The notes beneath the pieces are model-generated. The model was not told the origin of the DNA and did no database searches. It saw nothing but the letters and a program-made list of their open reading frames with translations. Source: Ephemerocybe angulata (lineage: Eukaryota > Basidiomycota > Agaricomycetes > Agaricales > Psathyrellaceae). From it: a stretch of DNA of 29,501 nucleotides. Positions 1 to 10,575 of the stretch are shown here, one piece after another; positions within the stretch are counted from its first letter, which is position 1; the number at the start of each line of letters is the position of its first letter. The position numbers and the translations under genes are program-made. The stretch spans positions 1-29,501 of the forward strand of contig JAACJK010000088.1 in the NCBI GenBank assembly GCA_013368325.1, given 5' to 3'.

Positions 1-1518
1 ACAAGGGCAGAATTGTTGAAATTGAATATGCCATGTGCGCGCAGATCAGGGCCGATTCGCTTTCGCCGGACGGAAGGACAAACGGGCAGACTTGAACCTC
101 AATCTCGACGTCATGAACCGTTAGCAGGGTGTACAACTTGCAACGCTTCGTTTTTTTCAGCCCATCCCTATTGAAGAAGGTCCGCGTTGTTCCACAGTTG
201 CAGGAGGAATCGGCTTGAAGAGGGAATGGGCCATCTGGGGGTGTCCGGGCAGGAGGGGGATCGGAATAGAGCTTGGGCGGACGGGATTCGCGCCCAGAAC
301 GGTGGATGTATTGGCAGATAGGATACTGTGGTACCGGGTCCGCGAGCTGAGGATAGATCAGCGTCATCCCACAAGATAGTTCAGATCACAGGAACTGACC
401 AAGTTCGCCTATAGAGAGTGAGTCGAGGCTTGAGTCTACAAAGTCCTCCAAATCTTCGATTTCATCTTCTGGGACGTCTGGGTACCGCTCTCTGGCCTTG
501 TTTATATGATAGCATGATAGAAGTCCCGTGTCCTTGGAGCATTTCCAGGTCGATTCCGAACGGGAAAGGATATTACTGACGATCGCTCGGCCTTTGAGCT
601 CGGAGGACGACATCGACTGAACGGAGTACAAGCTTTCCAAACGATGGCGTCCTAGGATGCGGCGGGAGAAGAGCGTCGCTGCCGGGGGTGATGAGTCCAT
701 CGTTACAATGCTATTTCATTACTGAAGAGGTAAGTTAAGTAGCTTACCTGTCCTATCCTTATCACCTGCAACATCCCTGTCCTCGGTTCCTTCGGCATTC
801 TTCTCGAGAATGATACTCTCGACCTCATAGTCCTGAAAGTACCGCCTGTGCACACAGAGGTTGCGGTTAAGAGCTTTAGGGCAGGTGCACCCGGTGTCGA
901 GCTGTCCTACATCGGAGGTTTGGAATCGCATATGATACCACGCATCCTTAGGTGGAGTCAATGTCAAGTATTAAAGCAAACTAAATCAGATACGACACTT
1001 ACCGTGGTCTGCCTCTTGTTAGAATCCCATCCCTGAACAACGAATAGAGAGGTATGAAGGTGGCTATACCCCGCGACATGTGAGGTTACGGCGTCAACAT
1101 AGTCTTCGAAGTCGTCGTCTTCGCCGATCCACCCAAGGTCTGGATCAATTACTTCCGAGCCGACCCAAGAGCCGAAATCACCGTCGTCCGGCGCTTGGTC
1201 GGGCACAACGTCCGATATTGTCCCACCGTCCTCGATGCCACTGGCGCCCGTAGCTTGACTTGACGGCACCTCTTGTGTCCAAGCACCTCATCATCCTCTT
1301 TGAAAGCCCCAGCGGTCTGCGATGATTGAGCAAGAACCTTCTTTACAACGCGCTTTCTAGGGCTCTTTGCCTCTTCGAAAATTCGCTGAGGTTTCGTTGG
1401 GGATGTCCAGTAAGAAGTTTCCGCCACGGCCTCCAGGAGCTCACTAGGGAACGAATGCTGAGCCTCATCGTCAAGGTCATCTTCATCTTACGCCTTCGTT
1501 TCTTTCTCGTGGCCATAT
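1..1518 (-). CDS. SWIM-like/CxC cysteine-cluster protein of the KDZ-transposase-associated kind, partial, frame-broken
   Basis: The gene starts at an ATG at 1518 (MATRKKRR, then an acidic DEDDLDDE stretch) and runs off the left edge. One exon ends at a GTAAGT near 1010; the next carries a SWIM-type zinc motif C-x-C-x8-C-x-H (CTCPKALNRNLCVH, about 840-890). Further on come a W-x-C...C-x-H segment (about 500-545), LPIHPPFWARIP (about 290-330), CNCGTTRTFFNRDG (about 165-205) and RRKRIGPDLRAHGIFNFNN (about 10-70). From memory this order of motifs matches cysteine-cluster proteins that accompany KDZ transposases in mushroom genomes; no search was possible. Introns are likely near 955-1010, 720-755 and at 347-399. 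The reading frame changes four times (near 1487, 1270, 280 and 81); each is fixed by one base, mostly in a short run. Function is unknown; DNA binding or transposition is an inference from the zinc motifs. Confidence 0.6.
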
Positions 1519-1584
1519 TGGTGAGCTAGAAAGCAATGCCTTGGGGTGGGGGTAAAAGTGTCGTGTGGTTTATGAGCCTTGTTT

Positions 1585-1860
1585 CCGATTCAGCGCTCAG
1601 CACCCATCGATCCAAATACATATTTGGGGCCTTAATCCGCTCCCATGCGAGGCACATGGGTCACCGGCTGGCTTAGGCAAGTTATTTGCAATTCGGCACC
1701 CATCGTTCCAAGTGGGGGTCTTAATCCAGTCTCATCAAGGCGCATGGGCTCACCGTCGTGCTTTGGTCGTGCTTAGCGCGTCATTTCCAATTCAGCACCC
1801 GGCCGGGCCTCAACCAATCTTATCAAGGCGCATGGGCTCACATGGCTCACATGGGGAACG
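1585..1860. repeat. three diverged tandem copies, period about 97 bp
   Basis: The motif CACCCATCG/CACCCGG recurs at 1601, 1697 and 1796. Each copy ends in a matching GG(C/A)(A/G)CATGGG(C)TCAC segment. The copies are clearly related but diverged. The array lies just upstream of the gene starting at 1992 and holds no convincing coding sequence. Confidence 0.6.
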
Positions 1861-1948
1861 ATGATACAAGGGAGAAGGCAGGAGTCATGTGGATCGTTCC
1901 AGGGCGTCTCATGGGCACCCGCTGTTTTCGCTCGAACCCCATCCCTCT

Positions 1949-1957
1949 CCATATAGC
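1949..1957 (+). promoter_or_regulatory. weak TATA-like element
   Basis: CATATAG sits about 40 bp before the ATG at 1992 and follows a CT-rich stretch. Position and context fit a core promoter, but the match is weak. Confidence 0.35.
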
Positions 1958-1991
1958 CTGGCACCGTTAGCCAACGACAACCAACATCATC

Positions 1992-3716
1992 ATGGCTCCT
2001 CCAAACGTCGACAACCAACCAAAGAGCCGAAGCCCGCCAAAAAGCTTCACTGCCGTCGATGTGATGGTAGCCCACTCCTGACTGAGTGTGCTCACAGCCG
2101 CAAGGCTCAAGCAGGTGTACGTTTTGCATTCGCGTACGGGATATCTCTCTAAAGGCTATCAATAGCCTCCCCCCGCTGGTCAGAACCCAGTCATCGATCC
2201 AACACTCGCTGTCCAACAAGGTCCAGCACTCGCAGCTCAACAAGGTGCGCCCCGTGCACATTAAATATCTCATCATCAATTTATACCTTCCCTCGTAGTG
2301 CCGATGTACCCTCAATTTCAATTTGGACAAAGTAAGTTAGAATTAGGTTGTTCTCGTGTCCTTGCTGATCCATCAAACCTCCTCAGTGAACCCGTACGCC
2401 TTCAACTTCAACCCACCCTCAGCAACTCCTGCTGGAGTTCAGAGCTACCCCCTGGAACTCCAATGCTCCGGTGTATCAGTTCCCTCCCGGGTGTAAGTTG
2501 CTCTTCCTTCGCGAATCGCGGACGGCGTGCACATTCTAACATCCCAATCAGATACCCCAATGTCGCACCCCTGGCTCTTCAACCCCGCCTCCTATGGGCT
2601 TGCGGGACCCGCGCCTCCGTCTGCTACTGCACCGCCTGCCGGAACTGACCAGTCTCCTTCAACCGTCGGTGGTGCGCCTCTGACGGCCCAGAGTAACGCC
2701 TACAACGTCGATCTCTCCCTTCTGGACGACGATATTCCAGCCCCCGTCCCTGCGACACAGGATATTACAGCCCCCGTCCCTGCGACACAGGCTGGGCTCA
2801 TGCCCTCCGCATGTGCTGTGCCAGAGCCCGCCGGCGCAGTCCCACTCCCGGATGGCGAACTTGAAACCTCTGATGTAACATCACAGCCCGCACCCTCTGT
2901 AACGACTAGTCCCACGCCTCTCGTTGACGACCATGTGGACTCTGTGTCCCAGCATGGGCAAAAGCGCCCCCGCGAGGATTCGATGAACAGTTCCCCCGCA
3001 CCCGCCTCCAAGAAACGGGCCTATGCATCCGGTGCGAAGCCAATCTTCGACTGGATTGAGGGAGTGGGTCGCGGTGCCCGGAACTGGCGTGCGTCCCCTT
3101 CTTTTTTCTGTCGATCGTGCTGACCTGTTTCATCCCTGTCTTTAGGTTTGGCCCGTAAGCGCCCATTGCTCCCGGAAATTGTGGATAACGCCCGCGCGAC
3201 GAAGTGTTATTCCGGTTGGGTCCATGACCTCATGTCCCGCGTTCGTACCGTTCCTATCATTGCACCCCTAATTTCATGAGCTAATAAGGAACCTAGTGCG
3301 AGAGCATCTCCATTCGATCAGGTTGCTGGATGTATGTTGCCGTGCAGCATCCATCTGCTCGGACTCCCTTCACGCATTATTCGTCCCCAAAGCTCCGTGC
3401 TGAAGCTCCGGCTGCGCTCGCGTCCTTTCATAAGGATGTTAGCATGACAATGACCAGTCTAGTCCGCGCTGACCGTAAGGCCAAGGTTGAATCTATCGTT
3501 GAGGCGTTGAGAAACAAGGCTCGAGCGGAGGCCGCTGAAGCCAAGACAGCTGCCACGGAGCAAAAGCTGGCACTGGCGAACGAGAGGTTGGAGGAGCTGG
3601 AAAGAAGGCTGGAATCGTTGACTGTCATCACGGAGGAGAACGAACTGTACCCGCCCGAGGACGAGCCGGAGGAGGATGACGAAGAGGAGTTCTCTGAAAC
3701 TGAAGAACCCCTGTAG
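1992..3716 (+). CDS. Cys-cluster, Pro-rich, coiled-coil protein of unknown function
   Basis: The gene starts at ATG 1992 (MAPPNVDNQPKSRSPP) and ends at TAG 3714-3716. Likely introns are 2115-2165, 2245-2298, 2332-2386, 2493-2551, 3089-3145 and 3241-3296. The N-terminus has a small Cys/His cluster, CRRCDG...TECAH. A long Ser/Pro/Ala-rich linker follows, with a 10-residue repeat (DIPAPVPATQ/DITAPVPATQ) and a basic KRPRED...KKRAY segment that could be a nuclear signal. A compact region FDWIEGVGRGARNWRLARKR leads to a C-terminal coiled coil (about 3470-3640) and an acidic tail. The frame breaks at the A5 run near 2039 and the C5 run near 2446, and probably at the C6 run near 2168. I do not recognise the family. 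The domain layout and nuclear-type basic patch suggest a nuclear protein, which is inference. Confidence 0.6.
2731..2790 (+). repeat. 30-bp in-frame tandem repeat, two copies
   Basis: Two adjacent 30-bp copies (2731-2760 and 2761-2790) differ by one base and encode DIPAPVPATQ and DITAPVPATQ. The near identity points to a recent slippage-type duplication in the linker of the host gene. Confidence 0.9.
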
Positions 3717-3941
3717 CCACCCTCCATTACCTCAATACCTTTTTCCTGTCACCATCGAAATGATATCTTTATCCTTTGCCCTTCATTCGATATTTGAGTT
3801 ACTGTCTATAATCACATAAGTATCGTATTGATAAAGTCACGCTCGACGTCAGTTAATACCTTCCTGGTAGCTCAGAACGGAGTTCAACAGAAAGAGAAGG
3901 AGTATAACATCCCTTGGATGTCAACTTGCATGCCATTCAAT

Positions 3942-4806
3942 CTAACAAATGTGATCTCTGATAGTACAGGTCACCCTCGCTAACAAATCAATAAATTCGT
4001 CGTGCCCACGGAACCTGGCCATGTCCTCCAAGTCCTGAATCATCTCCACAGCTTGGTCTATTTGGCACCCAGCGCTTCGAGCTCACCAAGTTGAGCTGCT
4101 GCTCCCACCTCCAATGAGATATCTTGCTCATGGGCGTAAACACCTTCTCGAAGCCGGATTAGGCGCGGCAAGACCAATACAAGGTCCTCGACCACACCAC
4201 TCTCGATGTACCGAGCTGAAATATCCTCCAGGAACTCGCGAAGCGACCTATTTTCCAGCATGTCCTTGTAGGATGTGAGGAGAAATTGGTATGCCCTTCC
4301 CAGATGTCCCTCGGAGGCCGGCGGCTAACCACTGCAGTGCTAAGAAACACAGTTCCTATGAGGTATGGAATGGCATTTGTCGCTCGTTTAACACACCTTA
4401 AATCACTCGCCGGTTTCGATTGTTTGCTACTACTGCCTTCATTCTTTGGGGCAGATTTCCTTCTAGAAATGTACACCCATTTTTGAGAGCGCATCCATGT
4501 ATACAATCAATGAAGTACGCACCGCTGATATGACCGATTGCTTTTCTGACGATTGTCGTACTTGCGCTCCTCGTCAGATTTAACAACTTTTACTTTCTCA
4601 TGCTTCGAAGGATCGTTACGCCTTTTGGCTGCATATTTCTGCTTCCTGGAAATGGAGATGTTCTCCCGGAATCTGCAATAAAGTCAGTTGGACGGCGTAA
4701 GTGGTACAAGGATGCCGGGCCCTAACCGTTCATAGTACTTCCTGCTTCGTTCGCATGCAGCGGCCTTTTTCTCCTCCTCCGTTTTATAGAGAACAGGGCG
4801 CCCCAT
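3942..4806 (-). CDS. MGRP-type basic protein of unknown function
   Basis: The gene starts MGRPVLYKTEEEKKAAACER at ATG 4806. An intron follows (donor GTTAGG, acceptor TTGCAG), then a very basic segment FRENISISRKQKYAAKRRND, which resembles a short basic DNA-binding helix. A second intron lies about 4446-4506 and a third about 4330-4400. The C-terminal half is helical (LENRSLREFLEDISARYIESG). As written it stops at 4058 after LEALGAK, but the next frame continues with DQAVEMIQDLEDMARFRGHD to a stop at 3942; one extra A in the AAA run joins the two. From memory, short proteins opening with MGRP...EEK are abundant in Agaricomycetes, with no known role. The third intron donor is weak, so the middle of the model is uncertain. 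Confidence 0.55.
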
Positions 4807-5701
4807 TTCAGCTATACTAGAATTTACTATACCAGCTGTAGTGAGTGCGCAGTCTGGACGACCCGTACTCGAGTGGGGGTGGGGTGAGCTTGATGGTTGT
4901 TGCTAAAGTCGAAACCGGTAAGGATTCACAGTTCCGCGTCTGACTTGCGCGTTTCGTCTCACGTTACTCCACCATCAAGACTGTTCATGCTCTCCAGGCT
5001 CGCTCAATACATTTAAAGTAAAAGTATGTACGTAGAATAATAAATGAATAGCACACAGTACATGCTATGAAAAAATCTAGACATATATAAACATATATCA
5101 TACTAAACCAAGTGACAAAGGAAGGGCGTCAAGTCGCACCTTGCCAGCTCGGATTTAGCAACAGTAGAATGAGGTACGCACCCTTTCACTGTCAGACACT
5201 GCTCGTTAAACTTCTTGCAGATCAATCTTACTGAACTGTAGAATACTGGCGGAAAATGAGTGCTCGTACGTCGCATATGAACGCACATTGTACTTCGCGC
5301 ACAAGGGGGCGCGCACTGGCTGCCTGATGTCCCTGCTGTCACAAAAGGAAGGTGTGAGCCTAGCTTTAGACTACCCTGCGAGTCTCACTGAATTTATAGT
5401 GGCGTGGAAGGTGTCAAGAGATGAAAGTACTTTGTACGTCGCTTCACGCACGTACTCACTGCCTAATGTACTCGCTATCGCTAGAGGATGGCGCGAGGCT
5501 TACTGGAGAATTATCTGAGTATAGTTTTGCTGGTCTAAATCACTGAGATACATAATATCTTCGAAATCCTACAAAGGGCTGTGTGTGATAGGGCGGGAAC
5601 GTCAAGAGGCGCTCACAAATATCGCAGAGGCGCGCAACAAAGCTCCGTAACGGCATATGCCATGACGGATCACATCAACCTCCGGCGGAATCTGATCTAT
5701 C
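4807..5701. other. intergenic region without a supported gene
   Basis: AT-rich stretches (for example 5035-5105, with an alternating TATATAAACATATAT run) separate two lineage-specific genes. Open frames at 5103-5342 and 5288-5518 overlap on opposite strands, lack introns or recognisable motifs, and look fortuitous. Confidence 0.5.
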
Positions 5702-6704
5702 ATGCATTCTCCCCGTGACCTTGCACACTCTTTCATCGACACCACCATCGACAATACCATGAGCAACCCCACATCAGCAGATGCATCCCAGGTTTTGCCA
5801 TCTCGAGAGCTTCCTCTCCTCCCTGTGTAAGTCTTCCAAGTATCACAGCAGCTACTCCTAATAATGCGAATAGTGCTGTAGGTCAGCGCAAAAACGTAAA
5901 GCTCAGGGGGACCACGTAGGCCGCAGGCCCAAGAAGATGTCGGAGCAGTATAAGGAGTAAGTCACTGCACTGCGAGAAGGACTGTAGCCTGATTTTCCCG
6001 CATCCTGTGTAGATCTGTGGCTCGGGGAAGGAGCTAAGGGATGCAGGCTTAGAGGAAGACCTCGTTATCATCAAGAGTCCGTCAGGGAGACACACGCTTG
6101 GCCGTCGTTACGTGCCCATCGGTACAGTTCCAGCTTATCCCTCGTTGGGTGATAGATCTTCGCCCAGGAAGAGCAACACGTCTGCAGTAGCCAAGTGCGT
6201 ATTCCCTTTTCTTTCTCGATATATGTGCCTGCCTGATACGTTTCATGTTAGAGCCAGTCAAGCTGGAAGGTCTGGGAAGGGTCGCAGTACTTTATCTGCT
6301 GATGACGAGTACGTGTATCTACTGTTCGTTATTTACCACCACCTCATCACACTCCCCACACAGTCCTTTTGGTGTGGCGGCTTTTGGAATAGATGGAAGG
6401 TCTGGGACTTCATCTGCTGTTGACGAGTACGTGTATCTACTGTTCGTTATTTACCACCACCTCATCACACTCCCCACACAGTCCTTTTGGTCTGGCGGCT
6501 TTTGGAATAGATCCTGATTTAAATGACCCATTCCCAGAGGCATTAGATTCGTCAGAGGATGAGTATGATAGCGATGGCAGTAGTGAAACGGGGGTTAGCG
6601 TGCTGGGACGGATCTCAAGCCAAGCGAACGAGGAGAGTGTCGGCCTGGAGGCCAAAATTAGCGAAGACGAGCACGAGGCTGAGGCCACTGAGTTTCAGGA
6701 GTAG
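5702..6704 (+). CDS. small basic/acidic protein with a tandemly duplicated exon, function unknown
   Basis: Proposed exons are 5702-5826, 5882-5956, 6013-6194, 6252-6308, 6364-6426 and 6482-6704, with GT-AG introns between. They sum to 725 bases; one added base near 6027 (GGGGAA run, where the frame must shift from SVARG to KELRDAGLEED) makes 242 codons. The N-terminus is Ser/Thr-rich and followed by a basic KRKAQGDHVGRRPKK patch. The middle holds LVIIKSPSGRHTLGRRYVPIG. The C-terminus is strongly acidic (LDSSEDEYDSDGSS...SEDEHEAEATEFQE). The segment PFGVAAFGID/PFGLAAFGID occurs twice because an intron-exon unit is duplicated. I do not recognise the family. ATG 5759 is an alternative start. Confidence 0.55.
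6262..6515 (+). repeat. tandem duplication of an intron plus exon, period 118 bp
   Basis: The 55-bp introns 6309-6363 and 6427-6481 are identical, and the exon parts around them are nearly so. The exon between them is 63 bp, exactly 21 codons, flanked by introns of the same phase, so the duplication keeps the frame. The left copy carries an extra 9 bases (three codons) in its upstream exon. Confidence 0.9.
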
Positions 6705-7185
6705 ATTAAGAATAGCATCGAGTTCCCATATACATACCGCGCACTCATGGACATGGTTTCGATGGGGGTTTTGGGGCCCAAATACCTGGGTTCTGGAACG
6801 GTGGCCTTGACCCCGAGAATCGCTCAATGCTCAGGGTTGGGCCTGGTTGGGCATATGATTTTTTTCAAGTCTGTTACCATATGATCTTTTTTATTTTTAA
6901 CCCCAAGCGCGGAGCAGTTGGCGCCCGTCCATAATGATACACAGGGATCAACTTCGCGAAGATCACTGATGAGAATCTACACGGTCATGTGGTGGTAAAA
7001 TGAACCGCGACGCGACGGCATCAGGCTGCCCTATCTGAATCATCTATGTCGAAGTGAAAGGCCAAGTTCAACCCACTTGGATTCGTCTCATGCCACAAGG
7101 TACACAGCCAGTATATCTCTCTTCTATTTCCGTTGTACAGAGCATTAAAGGCCTACCACAGCGTTTTTACAGTCGATGAGCAAGA
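6705..7185. other. intergenic region, nothing recognised
   Basis: This stretch follows the stop at 6704 and includes T-rich runs near 6865-6900. Short open frames here have no motif, no splice structure and overlap each other. Confidence 0.4.
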
Positions 7186-7409
7186 TGGGTCGTATCAACC
7201 ACAGCCATCGGACGCGCATACAATCGTCAAGATGTCTACTTAGCTTAAGATTGCATGCGTGTCGCGAGCATGCATGTCTCCTCCGGGCTCCTGGTATCAG
7301 CTGGTATCAACGACCGCCATCGGACGCGCATCCAATCGTCAAGATGTCTTGTTCGCCTCATGAATGGACGCGTGTTGCGCGCACTCGTGTCTCCTCCCTT
7401 CCATATGCT
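7186..7409. repeat. two tandem copies, period 112 bp, upstream of the 7545 gene
   Basis: The core CATCGGACGCGCAT(A/C)CAATCG starts at 7206 and again at 7318, followed in both copies by TCAAGATGTCT and a TGTCTCCTCC segment. The copies differ by substitutions and small indels. They end about 135 bp before the ATG of the downstream gene, so they may lie in its promoter. Confidence 0.7.
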
Positions 7410-7544
7410 CTCATCGGCCGGCCGTGCCCCTTGGACCTTTTCACGGATAGTAAACGACCCCAAATGGACGTTCCTGCCCCCATCCTTTGTCTACACTCCC
7501 ACTCAGACGTGAAACCGACTCTCTGAAAGCATTGAATACCCAGA

Positions 7545-10379
7545 ATGTCCGCTCAACCAACGTCCGCTCAAGGTGTGTGCTTTCGAGGTGTATTCAGGGT
7601 CCGATACTTACAGCGCGTACAGCTGTCATGGACGCCTTCCTAGAGAGCAATCGGCTCCTCCCCTACTCTGAAAAAATTGGTGTGTAGGGCACTCGCGACG
7701 ACGCGCATGTAACTAAATGGTCTTGACAGCGTCCCTTGAAGCAGCGTTCAAGTTCTCCACGGGAGAACTTGAAGACTTGGAAAAAAGGAGGGACTTCGCT
7801 CGATCGCAGAAGTTGACCTATTCGCACATTTCGAGGAAGGTCAACATCATGAAACAACGGTTGGCTGGTATTGAAGGCGCCATGGCGCAAGTGAGGTCTG
7901 AGGAGAGAGGTTCATCTCTATCTCCTGTGCCAGAGGACTCCGAGTCCGCGGCTCCTTCCTCGCTCAACCAAGCCGCTGCGCCCCCTCAAGCCGGAGGAGT
8001 CAGCTCCACTCCTCCCCCGTCAACACTGACCGCCACCCGGACAACGAGGCGACTGCGACTTCTGAGGTCGTCAGTTCCGCCTCTCCCCCCTCGCTCAACC
8101 AAGCCACTGCGCTCCCTGAAGCCGGAGGCGTCGGCTCTACTCCTCCCCCCGTCAACGAGACCTCTGCGGCTCTCCCTCCGGTCAGCGAGCCCACTGCACC
8201 TCCTGGAGCCGTCAACACTGCAGTTCCGCCGGTCGAAGAGGCCACCGCCACCCCTCCGGTCAACGAGGTCACTGCGCCCTCTCGAGTGGTGGATCCCGCT
8301 TCTCCTCCAGTCAACGAGGTCACTGCTCCCTCTGAGGTCGTCGATCCCGCTTCTCCTCCAGTCAACGAGGTCACTGCTCCCTCTGAAGTCGTCGATCCCG
8401 CTTCTCCTCCAGTCATCAACGCGGTCGTTCCTCCGGTCCCTGTGCCCGCTAACGTTGTAGAGGCCGTCATCCCGCCGACCGCTCCGACCGCTGCGCCTGT
8501 TGGAGTAGTTGATGCGGCGCTTCCCCCTGTCACCGAGACCTCCGCACCTCTTACTCCAAATGTCGTTCCCACCACAACTGGTGTCATCAAGCCTGAGGCA
8601 CAGGAGGTTGTACTTCCTCCTGCATCTTCCTTTGTTCCCCCAGTCGGTCAAGGTTCGTGTGATACCCGTTCATGACTACAATATGAGCTAACGTACATTC
8701 AAGCTCCTTTGACTCGTGTGAAGCCAGAGGCACAGGAGGTTGCCGTTCCTCTCCCTGAACGCCCCGTGCCCGTACGTCCAGCCCAACAAGGTATGTGTCC
8801 ATCTCTCTACACACCATTTCTCTGAGTAAGAGCTGACGTTGTCCCAAGATCCTATGCAGCCTGTCAAACCCGAGGCACAGGAGGCCGCTCTTCCTCCTCC
8901 CGCGAGTGGCGCGCCGCCCATCGCTACAGCCCAGCAAGGTACGCCTCCGGATCCGTAAACACTGTTCATTCAATTGGAACTCACGATCATACAAAATTCA
9001 TAGTACATATCAAGCCCAAGGTGGAGGCTGCCGATCGTCTCCCTCCTAAAGGTTCAAACAAGCGAAAGCCGGATGCTGACTTGGAGGTCATTGTGATCTC
9101 GAGTGACTCCGATACCCCAGGGCCTGTGAAGCCCACCGTAAAACGTACGTGTTCTGAAGTTATGTGCATCTCAGTTGTACCTTGACGGCTAATACGAACC
9201 TTCTTCTCTAGGCGCCAAACGAACGGGGCCCAAGGCCGGTGCAAAAGGCAAGGGAAAATCGAAAATGAAGCCAGAGGACGAGGGCATGCGGTTGATCGAT
9301 GACGCCGATTTCCAATTACTTCGCGAGGGATCAGAACCTGAGTCGGTGCCTCAGATCCTTACGAAGGCGGAGCTCGCGGAGGAGGACAATAAATTTGCAC
9401 GTGAGTTTGTCCGTCCACGCTTCGTCCAAAAAAAGAGTTATTGACAATGTCCTTCCTCACAGTGGCCGGCGAGAATTCTATGCACAACTTCATCACTCAC
9501 AATCTCATGCTATCTGGTCGGATCCGTAGCAAGGCCCGGAAGGTCCAGGAGTACCTGCCGGAGTCTGCCACGACATCTCGCATCCTGGCCATGTCTATGT
9601 TTCTCTTGGACAACGGCACCGGTCAGACAAAGTGCGCGTATCACAGCGTCCTCGATCACCAGTGCCTCGTCAACGACCAGGACAGCAGGGAGCTGAAAGG
9701 GACGGTTAGGAAGCCTAAGTTCGACAAGAAGGTCACCGGTGTTCCCTTCAGTCCATCGCAGACAACGACCGCCCTTCCTTCGTCGGTCGCCAAGGTTCCA
9801 GGGCCAGCCAAAAGTCTTGTAATCAAGAGGCTGCCATCGCATAACGACAACCCGCACAAGGTCCCGCCAGTCGTCAGCGGCATGGGCGAAGCCGAACTGC
9901 TCACCTTCTTCCGCAAGATAGGTGAAGCATACTACTTGCACTGTGGGTGCGAGTTGGAGACGTGTCTCCTCGACTTCTACCTGTGGAAGAGCAGCCCCAT
10001 GCTTGTCTCCCCCTCGACCGGCGCAATGGAATACTTCGGCGTTTCTCCAGACCCTAGGCACCGGGGTCACTTCAACCATATCTTCCGGGCCTTGAGGATT
10101 AGGGTCGACGACTTGTACCTGTTTGACAGGAACGGCGTCCGAAGGGATACGTCCAATGCCCCCGAAGCGCTTCTCAACTGGTACTCTTACCATGGCCTGA
10201 CTCTCCCCTCCCCCGCTCCTCCCACCCCTCAGCCCAAGCAACGACAGAAGCCCCAGTACGTCGAGATTGACGATCTTCCCACCCCGGGACCTTCGGGTCA
10301 CAGGAGCTTTGCGGACCTATCCCTTTCGGAAGCCGAGGACGTGGACATGGGCGACGAGGAGATGGACTTGGGCTCGTAA
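7545..10379 (+). CDS. large repeat-rich protein with SIM-like motif and compact C-terminal domain, function unknown
   Basis: The gene starts MSAQPTSAQ at ATG 7545 and ends at TAA 10377-10379. Introns are 7573-7622, 7680-7729, 8653-8703, 8791-8848, 8939-9003, 9145-9211 and 9401-9462. The exons sum to 2432 bases; one added C at about 8018 gives 811 codons, and the need for it is shown internally: the paralogous repeat at 8141-8150 has C6 where this site has C5. Order of parts: a short helical N-terminus (AVMDAFLESNRLLPYSEKI...SLEAAFKFSTGELEDLEKRR), a long Pro/Ala/Val repeat region, repeated VKPEAQE units at exon starts, a SUMO-interaction-like VIVISSDSD, a basic patch, then a dense globular domain (about 9470-10200) with LLDNGTGQTKCAYH, SHNDNPHKVPPVVSGMGEAE, YYLHCGCELETCLLDFYLW and GVSPDPRHRGHFN, and an acidic tail. 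I do not recognise the C-terminal domain. Confidence 0.75.
8259..8411 (+). repeat. 51-bp in-frame minisatellite, three copies
   Basis: Copies start at 8259, 8310 and 8361 and encode a 17-residue unit VNEVTAPSEVVDPASPP (first copy with SR for SE). Copies two and three differ by one base. The array sits inside a longer, more diverged Pro/Val-rich repeat region. Confidence 0.95.
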
Positions 10380-10575
10380 TTTATCTACCGATCTTTGTTT
10401 TCTTTCTGCGTCTCTCGAATTTTATCTGCCTTTCTTTCACTGTGCGCGACAAACACTAAGAGATCTGAGATTTGAGACAAACGTGGCGATACAAAAGAGT
10501 AGATTCGACGTATGGTACATGCTATCAACCTCTGAGTTCCTTCGGCCACTTGCCGGGCCCAACCACTGCTTGATA

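Noticed and set aside
5103..5518. Two opposite-strand frames in the 4.8-5.7 kb gap
   Set aside because: They overlap each other, lack splice structure and recognisable domains, and sit in AT-rich intergenic sequence.
8013..8020. Programmed ribosomal frameshift in the 7545 gene
   Set aside because: There is no slippery heptamer or nearby pseudoknot, similar breaks occur in unrelated genes, and the paralogous repeat simply has one more C.
7986..8651. Long minus-strand frames opposite the 7545 gene
   Set aside because: They mirror the Pro/Val-rich repeats of the plus-strand exon; the plus strand has consistent splice sites and phase.
9510..10301. Minus-strand frame of 263 codons
   Set aside because: It lies opposite the dense C-terminal domain exon of the 7545 gene and has low-complexity, motif-free content.
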